Below, piece after piece: positions 46,902-56,112 of a stretch of 64,000 bases of DNA. The notes beneath the pieces were generated by a model. That model saw nothing but the letters and a program-made list of their open reading frames with translations, did no database searches and had not been told where the DNA came from. Position 1 is the stretch's first letter; every line of letters starts with the position of its first letter. This stretch comes from Bdellovibrionales bacterium (GTDB lineage Bacteria > Bdellovibrionota > Bdellovibrionia > Bdellovibrionales > Bdellovibrionaceae), in contig JADJOV010000023.1 of NCBI GenBank assembly GCA_016713585.1, positions 495,614-559,613 of the forward strand, in the 5' to 3' direction. A program made the translations under genes and the position numbers.

Positions 46902-48337
46902 ATCCAAATTCTGGGCAATCCATTTCACCAAAACAAGCAGCCGTGAGCTTTTTTTTTGCAGGACTGCTCCCGGTTATTGCATTCACTGTGATCGAAGATC
47001 AATTTGGAACTTGGGCTGGACTTCTCGCCGGGTGCGTGTTTGGGCTAGGCGAAATTATTTACGAAAAAATTAGATATAACCAAATTTCAAAAATGACAAA
47101 GTTCGGCAATGGGCTTCTCATTGCGCTTGGTTTGATCTCCTTACTTTCGAGTGAGGGTCTCTGGTTTAAATTACAACCTGCCTTGATGGAAGGTTTGTTT
47201 GCCCTCGCTCTTTGGGGCTCACTCTTCACCTCTCGTCCCTTATTGCAGCGACTTATTGAAATGCAGGGCCAAAAACTTCCGGAGCCTCTTGTTGGTCGAA
47301 TTTTTGGCCTGACCTTTCGGATCGGATTGTTCTTTGCGATTCAGGCCGGACTTGCCACTTGGGCTGCTCTTGATTGGACGACTCAGAACTGGGCCCTCCT
47401 TAAAGGTTTTGGTGTAACTATTTCGATGATTATTTATATGGTCGCCGAAGGGTTGTTTCTTCGATGGTCCATCCAAAAAAGACATTTCATTTGGATTTTC
47501 GGGCTTTTATTCTTTTCCGGCTGCGGAAAATTAGATTTGGCCGTTCGGTGGGCCGATACTTATGTTTTATCTTCAATCAACGACTATTTTGAGCTCTCGG
47601 CCTCCGAAAAAGAAGAGACCCGCCTAGCCTTTAAACAAATTCTAAATTCAATTCAAAGCCAAGATTTTCCTGTTTTAGCAGAACGATTGGACTCTCTCGC
47701 TGGGTTCCTTCAAAAAAATGACCTTAGAAAGGATCTCAGCCAAGCACAGAAGAACGACTTGTTAAATACTGAAATACGAAAATTTTTTTCTGAAATAGGT
47801 GAACTTCTCAAAAAAACCAGTGGTCGCTTCGAGCCCCTAGGACAACTTGTCGTAGCAAACCAAGCAAAAAAAGGATTTCATCTTTTTGACGAAGAATTTC
47901 TAAAAAAATATAACCAAAACCTCCTAGAGATGACTGATCAAAAAAAGCAAAAAAAAACTATCCAGAAGAAAATAAATACTTGGGTTGACGAAACTATTGA
48001 GTTTTTGTCTGAAGGCCAAAAATCAAAACTAAATGACGAAACCCGCAAGTTTCCACCACCTGTTTTTTTGCAGCTTGAAAGTCGGCGGATAGTTTTCGAA
48101 AAGTTTAGAGCTGCTCGCGATGATGAGAAACTCCGTCGTGCTTTTTTAACTCAATTCTTTACCGAATGGGATTCTTTGCAATCCCTAGAGTTTCAAAAAG
48201 CCCGGCAAGCATATTTCGAACGAGTGACTGTCTGGATAGTCGAGATCCTTCAAACAATGAATGAAAAACAAAAAAGGAATCTTCTTAAAAACCTACACAG
48301 GAGGGCCTTTGAATTTCAAAAACTATCCATCAAATAA
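46898..48337 (+). CDS. YciB-like septation protein fused to a lipoprotein-like DUF6279 domain
   Basis: The first 190 of 479 residues form five or six membrane helices of the intracellular septation protein A (YciB/IspZ) type. The rest, from residue about 205, begins with a hydrophobic stretch and a lipobox-like FFSGC, followed by a helical domain with LDLAVRWADTYV, which is how DUF6279 lipoproteins of this size look. So one frame joins two families. Either a true fusion, where the cysteine is internal, or two genes whose boundary is hidden. TTG start overlaps pyrC stop. Confidence 0.65.
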   Translation: MNPNSGQSISPKQAAVSFFFAGLLPVIAFTVIEDQFGTWAGLLAGCVFGLGEIIYEKIRYNQISKMTKFGNGLLIALGLISLLSSEGLWFKLQPALMEGLFALALWGSLFTSRPLLQRLIEMQGQKLPEPLVGRIFGLTFRIGLFFAIQAGLATWAALDWTTQNWALLKGFGVTISMIIYMVAEGLFLRWSIQKRHFIWIFGLLFFSGCGKLDLAVRWADTYVLSSINDYFELSASEKEETRLAFKQILNSIQSQDFPVLAERLDSLAGFLQKNDLRKDLSQAQKNDLLNTEIRKFFSEIGELLKKTSGRFEPLGQLVVANQAKKGFHLFDEEFLKKYNQNLLEMTDQKKQKKTIQKKINTWVDETIEFLSEGQKSKLNDETRKFPPPVFLQLESRRIVFEKFRAARDDEKLRRAFLTQFFTEWDSLQSLEFQKARQAYFERVTVWIVEILQTMNEKQKRNLLKNLHRRAFEFQKLSIK

Positions 48338-48432
48338 ACATATTGCACTTAAAATTGTCTGCATAAAGCTGCAGAGAAAGCTCTTAAGGACACCGATTTA
48401 AATAACTGAGCGTTTCCGGCTGAATCACAAGA

Positions 48433-48458
48433 AAAGGGCCTCCATTCGGAAGCCCTTT
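48433..48458. terminator. bidirectional terminator
   Basis: AAAGGGC pairs with GCCCTTT with inner TCC/GGA pairing, between converging genes; A and T edges on both sides. Confidence 0.8.
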
Positions 48459-48490
48459 CTACAAATCAATTTTAGTTGAATTTAATAAAC

Positions 48491-49093
48491 TTAATTACAC
48501 CGTCTCCATTGAATATGATAGATTAAGCCAGCAGTGATGTCCGCCGAGTCAACAGTCATCATTGTCTCCTCCATTTGCGCATTGGATTGAGACATAATAC
48601 TCGAGTTCACGCGAAGAGTCACACTGGCTCCACAAGGCGTCCACACCAAGGCACTGGCTAAAATCCCATTGCTCTGAGTGTAGTTATCATTCATCGGACC
48701 AGAATAGACTCTTGAAAATCGAGGACCGCGAATTCCAGCCCAAAAATACTCAGTATCAAGACGATTGTATGCACCGTAGGCGGGAATCAGGTTAAATCCT
48801 CGATAGTCCGTCTGGATCACAGACAATGAATATCCTTGAGGAACTTTGACTGGAATTGAAAGATTGCATGACTTTCGATCAACACGCCGACCAGTGGTAC
48901 TACCTGCCTCAGTGACAAACTGATCAAACAAGATACTCAAAGCGTCTTGAGCTGGGGACAATGTTACACTTGCGGTCCCTGCTGGACATCCTGTGCCGCC
49001 ATAAGCTGGCTGACCTAGCACTATTCTTGATTGTGCATATGCCGCTCCTGTGAGCAATGTTGTTAAAGAAAGTGCTAACGTTAGAAGTTTCAC
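48491..49093 (-). CDS. secreted DUF4360 family protein
   Basis: The 200-residue product has a signal peptide ending AAYAQ and the DUF4360 pattern: GGTGCPAGTASVTLSPAQDA, then FDQFVTEAGS, RKSCNLSIPVKVPQGYSL and a final CN pair. Such proteins have paired cysteines and are secreted in fungi and Bdellovibrionota; function unknown. I start at GTG 49093, where AAGGGGG precedes; the longer frame to 49207 is not a signal peptide. Single-gene unit. Confidence 0.75.
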   Translation of the reverse strand: MKLLTLALSLTTLLTGAAYAQSRIVLGQPAYGGTGCPAGTASVTLSPAQDALSILFDQFVTEAGSTTGRRVDRKSCNLSIPVKVPQGYSLSVIQTDYRGFNLIPAYGAYNRLDTEYFWAGIRGPRFSRVYSGPMNDNYTQSNGILASALVWTPCGASVTLRVNSSIMSQSNAQMEETMMTVDSADITAGLIYHIQWRRCN

Positions 49094-49223
49094 GTGTCCC
49101 CCTTGTACTTTGGTTGATTTAGTCCCCGAATTCAACCCGATGAATTCGATCCGACAACTACCGACAAAGCAAAAAGGGCGCCAACCAAAAAATGGCCACA
49201 ATGACACTAAAGCAACTTGAGTG

Positions 49224-49269
49224 AAATTAAAAGAAAAGGGAGTGAAACCACTCCCTTTTCTTTTAATTT
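49224..49269. terminator. perfect 21-bp hairpin, bidirectional terminator
   Basis: AAATTAAAAGAAAAGGGAGTG (49224-49244, last 7 bases GGGAGTG) pairs perfectly with 49249-49269 over 21 bp, 4-base loop AAAC. It ends the subtilase gene and probably shields the DUF4360 gene. Confidence 0.9.
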
Positions 49270-49309
49270 GAATTTCAAAACGCTTCCCTAAAAAATCTAC
49301 AATAATCTC

Positions 49310-50824
49310 TTAGTTAGTTTTGCACCACGGAAAGGTAGGAATTATTTGGCACATTGCTTCGCAGGTCGCCGCATCGCCAAAAGGACATTCTTCGGTCCCG
49401 CCGCCGCCGCCGCCACCACCAGATGCACCAACAAAAATATCAAGAGTTGATGCCGTTTTTCCAGTCGCATCGGTCACTGTGATGATTGACGAACCTGAAG
49501 CCAAACCACTCACAACTCCACTGTCGGAAATCGCCACCGAGGATGGATTTGAACTCACAAATTTAAATGGAGCCTGACCATTCATGATACTCAAAGGTAA
49601 AGTTCCTTTTTCAGTCAATGTTGCTGCCGACGGAACAACCACCATTTTCTTTTCAAGAACTGATTCGACGGCCCCAAGTGCATCCACTCGGCAACTACAA
49701 GCCGTCTCGATACTTACTTTAGCACCGCTTGTCTGCAATATGGCTCGAATTTGCGCGCCCGTTAAAGATGAATCCTGGGCCTTCAAAAATGCCACAAGCC
49801 CTGCAACTAACGGTGTCGCCATTGAGGTCCCAGACAAATTTCCGTAGGCATCGTTTGGCAGGGTTGACATGATATTTAATCCAGGAGCCGCCACATGGAC
49901 TGTCGCCCGTCCATAATTTGACCAACTCGGTTTCTCGTCTTTATCCCCTGAGGCCGCCACTGAAATTGTATTTGGAAATCCAGAATTGGCAGGAAAGACT
50001 TCGACTTTGTCGTTATTTTTTCCATCGTTTGCAGCCGCCGCAACAAAAATTATCCCTTTATCATCTGCTCGCTTAATTGCATCGATCAATGGCTGAGCTT
50101 GAGCCCTTGGAACTGTTGCTCCCCAGCTTGCAGAAATTACCGCCACTCCTTTTTCAATAGCGTAATCAATGGCTTTGATTCCATCGTCAAGACTTCCAGA
50201 GCCGTCCGCCCCCAAGAACCTCAATGGCATTATCGAAAGTTCAGGACTGATTCCAACAATTCCGCCATCGACAACACCCGTTGCGCCAATGATTCCAGCG
50301 CAATGAGTTCCATGACCTGGATTTGCAGATCCTATTAAGTCCATGGGGTCATTGTCTTTATCTTTGAAATCAAAACCTGGGACCATATTTGGCGATAAAC
50401 TCTTATGCTTATACTCAGACCCGGTATCGATCACGGCCAGAAGAACCTTTTTGCTTCCCTTATTCCCCGCCTTCGCCCAAGCTTTTTCGGCTTGAACTTT
50501 GGCAATCGCCCACTGATCCTTTAAGGCCGTTCCGTCAACAGGAACAGATGAAAAGGAATGCAATCTAAAATTTGGCACCACATATTCCACTGATGAATTC
50601 GACATTAACTCAACAAGGGTTGAGATCTCGAACTTCTTTGGAATATTAACTTTTATATAACCACCAGCATCGTGGTGATCGAGCACCATAAGTCTTCCCG
50701 ACTTTTGATTCTCTATTTGATTGAGAACTTGAAAGGCTCCAGAGTGTCGATACTTCACCAAGAACTCTCCTGCGAACCCCGTATTGCACAACAAAAAAAC
50801 TGCACCTAATAAAATCTTCTTCAT
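49310..50824 (-). CDS. secreted subtilisin-like serine protease
   Basis: The 504-residue S8 protease has a signal peptide (MKKILLGAVFLLCNTGFAGE), an inhibitor-like prodomain (to about 105), and the triad D in VIDTGSEY, H in GHGTHCAGI and S in SGTSMATPL, with the oxyanion Asn in AAAANDG. A bacterial Ig-like domain (about 400-465) is followed by a run of Gly and a Cys-rich tail (CPFGDAATCEAMC, then FPWC). It would be secreted, prodomain removed. The tail may be an anchor or binding module. Single gene, own terminator. Confidence 0.88.
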   Translation of the reverse strand: MKKILLGAVFLLCNTGFAGEFLVKYRHSGAFQVLNQIENQKSGRLMVLDHHDAGGYIKVNIPKKFEISTLVELMSNSSVEYVVPNFRLHSFSSVPVDGTALKDQWAIAKVQAEKAWAKAGNKGSKKVLLAVIDTGSEYKHKSLSPNMVPGFDFKDKDNDPMDLIGSANPGHGTHCAGIIGATGVVDGGIVGISPELSIMPLRFLGADGSGSLDDGIKAIDYAIEKGVAVISASWGATVPRAQAQPLIDAIKRADDKGIIFVAAAANDGKNNDKVEVFPANSGFPNTISVAASGDKDEKPSWSNYGRATVHVAAPGLNIMSTLPNDAYGNLSGTSMATPLVAGLVAFLKAQDSSLTGAQIRAILQTSGAKVSIETACSCRVDALGAVESVLEKKMVVVPSAATLTEKGTLPLSIMNGQAPFKFVSSNPSSVAISDSGVVSGLASGSSIITVTDATGKTASTLDIFVGASGGGGGGGGTEECPFGDAATCEAMCQIIPTFPWCKTN

Positions 50825-50959
50825 ACTTACCCCTCCGTGGTTTCAAAAATCTTATGACGAAATTTTAAGCAATGAATAGATATATTTTCTTATTCCAACT
50901 TAAATGACACGCATAAATATGCTTGATTGATTTAAGAAAGCTTTTCAGAATACCCATCT

Positions 50960-51736
50960 ATGAATCTTATGGAAGCCATAATATTAGGTGTGATCGAAGG
51001 CATGACGGAATTTCTTCCGATTTCTTCAACTGGTCATATGATCATTGCGTCTCACTTTTTGGGAATAGCAGAAGATCAATTTGTTAAAAATTTTGAAGTT
51101 ATCATCCAATTTGGCGCAATACTCGCCGTGGTATTCCTTTATTTTAAACGATTCGTACAATCTTTCGAGTTTTATAAAAGATTACTGATCGCTTTTATAC
51201 CCACAGGACTCCTCGGGTTCTTCCTCAAGAAACTTGTTGATCAATGGCTCGAAAGCGTTCACTTAGTTGCCACAACTTTGATAGTTGGAGGAATCGTTCT
51301 CATTTGGTGCGATAAGAAATTTGCCAACTTGGCCGTTGAGGGAAAAAATGATTCTGATTTAAAAACAAAAGATCTCCTCACGCTTGGTCTTTGGCAATCG
51401 GTTGCCTTGCTTCCCGGGATCTCTCGAAGTGGAGCCACGATCCTTGGTGGGCTTTTCTTAAAAATGAACCGAAAAGCAGCCACTGAATTCTCGTTCTTTT
51501 TGGCAGTACCAACCATGGCCGCCGCCACAATCTACAAACTGATTAAATCTGTTGGAACAATTACCAGCGATCAGGTTTCGCTTTTGGGTTTGGGCTTTGT
51601 CATTTCGTTTTTGGTGGCTGCACTCTCTATTCAATTCTTTCTTAAAATTCTTGCAAAATCCGGCTTTAAATATTTTGGGATTTACAGAATTGTCATAGGC
51701 CTTGTGATTTTTGGAATATTAACACTCCGAACTTGA
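50960..51736 (+). CDS. uppP: undecaprenyl-diphosphatase
   Basis: UppP (BacA) recycles the lipid carrier of peptidoglycan and LPS synthesis by cutting undecaprenyl pyrophosphate. The 258-residue membrane protein has both active loops, EGMTEFLPISSTGHMI and LPGISRSGATILGG, and seven to eight helices. The ribosome site is weak. It is followed after 13 bases by mscS, so they may share a transcript. Confidence 0.93.
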   Translation: MNLMEAIILGVIEGMTEFLPISSTGHMIIASHFLGIAEDQFVKNFEVIIQFGAILAVVFLYFKRFVQSFEFYKRLLIAFIPTGLLGFFLKKLVDQWLESVHLVATTLIVGGIVLIWCDKKFANLAVEGKNDSDLKTKDLLTLGLWQSVALLPGISRSGATILGGLFLKMNRKAATEFSFFLAVPTMAAATIYKLIKSVGTITSDQVSLLGLGFVISFLVAALSIQFFLKILAKSGFKYFGIYRIVIGLVIFGILTLRT

Positions 51737-51749
51737 GAGGAATTTTATC

Positions 51750-52829
51750 ATGCTCAATCAGGCTGAACAGATCCTGATATCAACTTTGTTCTTGATGCCT
51801 ACCTGGAAATGGCTGTGCCTTGGTTTTGTGATTTTTATCGGACTAACTCTCAGGCCTTTTCTACAAACTCTGATTAAAAAACTAAGAAACAAATCTGATT
51901 TAGCAAGCTCAAACCAGCCTTTCTGGCGATATTTAGCCCAATTGGAGACCGATGGACCAGTCTCTTGGATCGCCTTGAGTTTAGTTTGGCTATTTATCTT
52001 GGATAGTCTTCAAATCCACCAGGGCTGGGACAAATACTTGACCGGAGTTGCGAAAATTATTTTCACATTGAACTTGATTCGTCTGGCCTACCGATCCATC
52101 GATGCGGTGGGAAATGTTCTGATAGACCTTGCGGCCAAAACTGAGACCTCACTCGATGATCAATTGGCTCCCTTCGTATCAAAGACCTTGAAAGTTCTAG
52201 TGCTTGTTTTGGGCGGCCTCATTGCACTCCAAAATTTTGGTGTCAATGTCATGTCGCTTTTGGCGGGCCTTGGGTTAGGAGGTTTAGCCCTAGCTTTGGC
52301 AGCCCAAGACACTGCGGCGAATCTTTTCGGATCGATTACAATTCTTTTGGATGCACCCTTTAAAGTCGGGGATCATATTAAAATCGGAGACACAGAAGGA
52401 CTCGTTACGGAAGTAGGCTTTCGTTCAACTCGAATAAAGACTTTTACAAACTCCTTGGTCACTCTTCCAAATGCATTTGTTGCGAAAGAAAAAGTGGAGA
52501 ATCTTGGCGAACGACAGGCCCATCGGATTCGTCAAACTTTGGGCCTTCACTACGATACTTCCCCCGAAAAGGTCGTCCAACTCTGCGATGAGATTAGGTA
52601 CCTACTCACGCAAGAACCTTTAGTCATGAAAGAAAATTTCGTAGTTAATTTTGTGAATTTCAATGCCTCAACTCTGGATCTTCTAGTCAGCTTTCATGTG
52701 ACCACAACTGAAACTCAGGTGGAATTCGCTGTCGGACAAAAGATTCTTCTCGAAATTTGGCGAATTGCAAAGAAGATAGGGGTCGAATTCGCTTACCCAA
52801 CCCAAACAGTTTATTTACCAAAAGGCTAG
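51750..52829 (+). CDS. MscS-type mechanosensitive channel
   Basis: About 359 residues. N-terminal helices (LCLGFVIFIGLTL and on) precede the conserved MscS core: the pore-lining LGLGGLALALAAQDTAANLF followed by the beta domain FKVGDHIKIGDTEGLVTEVG. The longer N-terminus adds two or three helices beyond the E. coli protein (286 residues). Releases solutes when the membrane is stretched. GAGGAATTTT precedes the ATG. It ends 25 bases before the convergent coiled-coil gene. Confidence 0.9.
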   Translation: MLNQAEQILISTLFLMPTWKWLCLGFVIFIGLTLRPFLQTLIKKLRNKSDLASSNQPFWRYLAQLETDGPVSWIALSLVWLFILDSLQIHQGWDKYLTGVAKIIFTLNLIRLAYRSIDAVGNVLIDLAAKTETSLDDQLAPFVSKTLKVLVLVLGGLIALQNFGVNVMSLLAGLGLGGLALALAAQDTAANLFGSITILLDAPFKVGDHIKIGDTEGLVTEVGFRSTRIKTFTNSLVTLPNAFVAKEKVENLGERQAHRIRQTLGLHYDTSPEKVVQLCDEIRYLLTQEPLVMKENFVVNFVNFNASTLDLLVSFHVTTTETQVEFAVGQKILLEIWRIAKKIGVEFAYPTQTVYLPKG

Positions 52830-52854
52830 CACCTTATTGAGTAGGACCTTACGA

Positions 52855-54048
52855 TTATTTTCTATTTTTGAGACCCATGGTCTCGGCTCGAATCTTGGTT
52901 GCCTCAAGCTTCAGCTTTTCTGTTTCTGCCTGGCTTTTAACTGTATCTAAATCTATTTTCAAATCTTCGAGCTTGGATCTAAGATTTTTGAGGGATCCCG
53001 AAAGCTTCTCATGCTCTTGCTTTGTTTTTTCTGCCTCATCCTTATACCGTTTGATCTCGGACTCAGTTTTCACCGTCTCATTCTCAAATTGAGCAGAGTC
53101 TCTTCTGAGCTTGTTGATCTCTAAATGAAGCTGTGCCGTTTCCTTCCCTAATTGAGACTTTGTCTTCTCCAATTCTTGACGCATCCGTTGAGCAGACTTC
53201 TGGGCCTGATCTGTTTTCTCCTGAGCGTCCTTTAATTCCCTTTTTGTTTTCTCAAAGGTCTCTTTGGTTTCTTTCAAACCACTCTCCGATCTTTTGAATT
53301 CGTCATTGGCCTTTTTCATCAGAACTTCAGCCTGTTCCTGAGCCGCCCTTAATTTTCCAATTTCAGCTTCAGTCTTGCTTTTCTCCACGTTCATCCGTGC
53401 TACATCTTGTTCCGTTTTCGCCTGTTGAACTTTCAACTGGGCCATAGCTTTCTGATTGCTTGCCCGCGCCTGCATCAATTTTTGTTCATTCTGTTTTTCT
53501 TCAAGCTTGGCTTGTTCCGAATCTTTCAATGCTTTTTCAGCGTCCCTTTCCGCCTGATGCTGCTGCTTTTCCAGTTCTTTCGCTGTCGTAATAGCCTTTG
53601 CTGTGGCGGTCTCTGCCGTTTTACGATTTTCCAAGGATAGATCGCGAGCCTCTGTCGCAACTCTTATCTTTTCTTGAGCAATCCTGATTTTTGCTTCACC
53701 CTGAACTGTCAAGAGCTCGGCTTGCTTTTGCATCTTTTCGTTTTCAGCACTTTCTAACTTCATCTGAGCTTGACTTTTTTCCGCCTCAGCCTGGAGTTTC
53801 CTGGATTGCGCCTCAGTGGTTTTCGCTTTTTCTATAGCCGCTTTCGATTCGGCTCTAATTTTGTCCCTCTTTCTCTGTTCCTCTTCCATTCGGCGACGCG
53901 CTTCAGTTTCTTCCGCCTTGGCAGCCTCAGAGTCAGCAGCTGCCTCCTCAACCTCAACCTGGCTACTATCTGCTTGAGCCCATACATATCCTGGACCCAT
54001 TTGAATCAAACAAACTGAAATGGCCATAATTTTTGAAATAGTCGACAT
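52855..54048 (-). CDS. exported long coiled-coil protein
   Basis: The 397-residue product has a signal peptide (MSTISKIMAISVCLIQMGPG, then VWAQA) and then an almost unbroken Ala/Glu/Lys-rich coiled coil of about 370 residues (ETEARRRMEEEQRKRDKIRA style). No C-terminal globular domain. It may be a periplasmic spacer or rod; the TolA/OmpH type of repeats is reminiscent. The strong plus-strand frames here are shadows of the repeat. Confidence 0.7.
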   Translation of the reverse strand: MSTISKIMAISVCLIQMGPGYVWAQADSSQVEVEEAAADSEAAKAEETEARRRMEEEQRKRDKIRAESKAAIEKAKTTEAQSRKLQAEAEKSQAQMKLESAENEKMQKQAELLTVQGEAKIRIAQEKIRVATEARDLSLENRKTAETATAKAITTAKELEKQQHQAERDAEKALKDSEQAKLEEKQNEQKLMQARASNQKAMAQLKVQQAKTEQDVARMNVEKSKTEAEIGKLRAAQEQAEVLMKKANDEFKRSESGLKETKETFEKTKRELKDAQEKTDQAQKSAQRMRQELEKTKSQLGKETAQLHLEINKLRRDSAQFENETVKTESEIKRYKDEAEKTKQEHEKLSGSLKNLRSKLEDLKIDLDTVKSQAETEKLKLEATKIRAETMGLKNRK

Positions 54049-54209
54049 GCTAGCCCCCCAATCTAAGATTCTACGGGAAAAATCTTACACTCGTCATCAA
54101 TTAGTCAAATTAGACTAGGCGGGGATTTACTGACAACTAGACTTAAGTTAAGCTGAGCGAGCTATGACAGGATGATCGTCTGATTAAAAACTTCCTAGTC
54201 TAGCTCTTA

Positions 54210-54482
54210 CTAATCTAGTTTTTGAATGAGGTGCCAACCAAATTTAGTACGAACCGGCTTTGATATTTCATGTTTAGAAAGATCAATCAGCGCCTCTGCA
54301 AACTGATCATCCAAGCGCTCGACCAAAACTGAGCCCAGATTTCCACCGCCCGGAGCTGAAGCACAAAGAGAATACTTTTTGGCAAGCCGACCAAAGTCCT
54401 CCCCTTGTGAAATGATTCGCATAAGGTCCATTGCCTGATATGCGTGTTGTACTAAAATGTGTCTTACATTGATTTTTTTCAT
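54210..54482 (-). CDS. parvulin-type peptidyl-prolyl isomerase
   Basis: The 90-residue protein is a stand-alone rotamase: VRHILVQHAYQAMDLMRII, then SQGEDFGRLAKKYSLC, PGGGNLGSV and the end RTKFGWHLIQKLD. It is PpiC-like, cytoplasmic, and speeds proline isomerisation during folding. AGGAAGTA precedes the ATG. Normal length for PpiC (93 residues in E. coli). Confidence 0.9.
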   Translation of the reverse strand: MKKINVRHILVQHAYQAMDLMRIISQGEDFGRLAKKYSLCASAPGGGNLGSVLVERLDDQFAEALIDLSKHEISKPVRTKFGWHLIQKLD

Positions 54483-54787
54483 AATTACTTCCTTTTTCCT
54501 GTTTATTCCTGGTCAGTTCACCATCTAGGGATCGAAAAACATCTTGTTGATTATTTTAATGAGCAAACACCAGGCCAGCCATCTTTTAAGTGTCTCATTT
54601 TGAACTTAATTTTTCGTTGTAATTTTAGATAGTTAGACAGATCAGATAAAAAAATTATGATACATTCATTTTGAAACGTCGGCCTATCAGCAGCGCACGC
54701 AATTTTTGTCCCCACAATCATGTTCAAATCATGATCATCTATTTTTGATTCAATACGGGGACCTCGACAGCCAGGAATCACAGAATA

Positions 54788-56112
54788 CTAAAAATAGAAA
54801 TGTGTTCCTACCAACATCGTAAAGACGTGATGGGTGACTGTTACAACTTCATAGGTTTGATTGATTCTCTGTATAGAACGACCTCGCCCCCCGGTGTAGT
54901 AACCACCAAAAGTATATCCCACTTGATTTTTAGCAATGAAGAGAAAATTCGCACTAAATCCGCCCATATCTAAACGATCCTGCTGCAAGCGCTGAAGTTC
55001 CGGATCTGGATTAGGATGTGCAGAAAAATTGGTATAAATTCCACCACGAAATTTTAACCAATCGGCCCAACTCCACTGTCCCCCGATTGAAATATTATTG
55101 ACCGGGCGAACTTCAATTCGATTTGAGTAAAGGCTATTGTCAACATCTTCATAAGTGTATCCTTCATAGAAATTTGCATCCACAGCCCAAAGCCACAGAG
55201 GACTTGGCTCATAGGATGCACCAAGAGAAAACCGTCCGGCAATCTTAGCCGGAGCCCTGAGGGTAGGTATATCAGGCTCTATTTTGGTCAACGTTGGACC
55301 ACTCAAATCCATTTCCGTTCTAGACTCATTCACTCTTGCCTCACCAGCCACTCGTATAGCAGACGGTCTTAGACTCACACCTATTGCCCACTTGGGTGTC
55401 AATTGGTTATAGTAACCAAAAATTCCTACTAATGAATTTTCAGTTAAATTTCTTTCTTGATTGAAAATCACTGACTTCGTTGCAGAAGAGTTGCTTCGAT
55501 CATTGATAGATCTCACGAAACTTCTGGCCGTATAGTAAAAGGTCAATCCTAAGCTTTGCTGCAGATCTATATTTTTTGCAATACTGCCACCAACCCAAAG
55601 GGACTCGTCGACATAATTAAGCGAGGTGGTCACGATCTCTGATTTTTTAAGATCCCCACGATAGGTTTCATAATCTGGCACAACGATTGAGAGTCCCAGT
55701 TTATATCCCTGAAATCAATGACGTTTCCAGTTGAGGCCGGCAAAGAACGAAAGAACCCTTGATTGACTCGAAGCGGGGCCTTCGCAAACTCCTGATCTTC
55801 TCCGTAAACAGTATCGAATTTCTTATAAATCCCCACCGTTGCCGAAAAGGCATCGCCTTTGAGTCTCCCCAATGTTGCTGGATTATAGAATGACCCCGAG
55901 GACACATCCCCAACAACAGCGGTGGCAGCCCCACCCATTCCGGCCGACAAATCGCCTATCAAAATCGAATTATAATTTCCGAAACCAGCCCAACTTTTCA
56001 CAGAAAGAAAAAGTACGCTTCCAATAACAGGCAGTGTTAGCCAATTCCAAATCGTGAATGTTCCAAAATGTCTATATTCGTTGATAGTCGTCTTGATACC
56101 TGACAATATCAT
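54788..56112 (-). pseudogene. FadL/OmpP1-like outer-membrane protein, frameshifted
   Basis: Repaired, about 440 residues. The start is uncertain (ATG at 56112 lies inside the manC end), followed by a signal-like helix (WNWLTLPVIGSVLFLSVKSW) and the FadL-type mature start FGNYNSILIGDLSAGMGGAA with FYNPATLGRLKGDAFS. The break near 55712 lost one base (VIDFQGYKLGLSIVVPDYE when repaired). The barrel ends MLVGTHFYF, with terminal Phe. Such barrels transport hydrophobic molecules. Downstream of manC in the same direction. Confidence 0.65.

Noticed and set aside
53407..54018. Plus-strand frames rich in Phe, Leu and Ser within the coiled-coil gene
   Set aside because: Shadow of Glu/Lys/Ala codons; no ribosome site.
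54551..54781. Minus-strand frame of 76 codons between the parvulin and the porin-like gene
   Set aside because: No ribosome site, no recognisable protein features.
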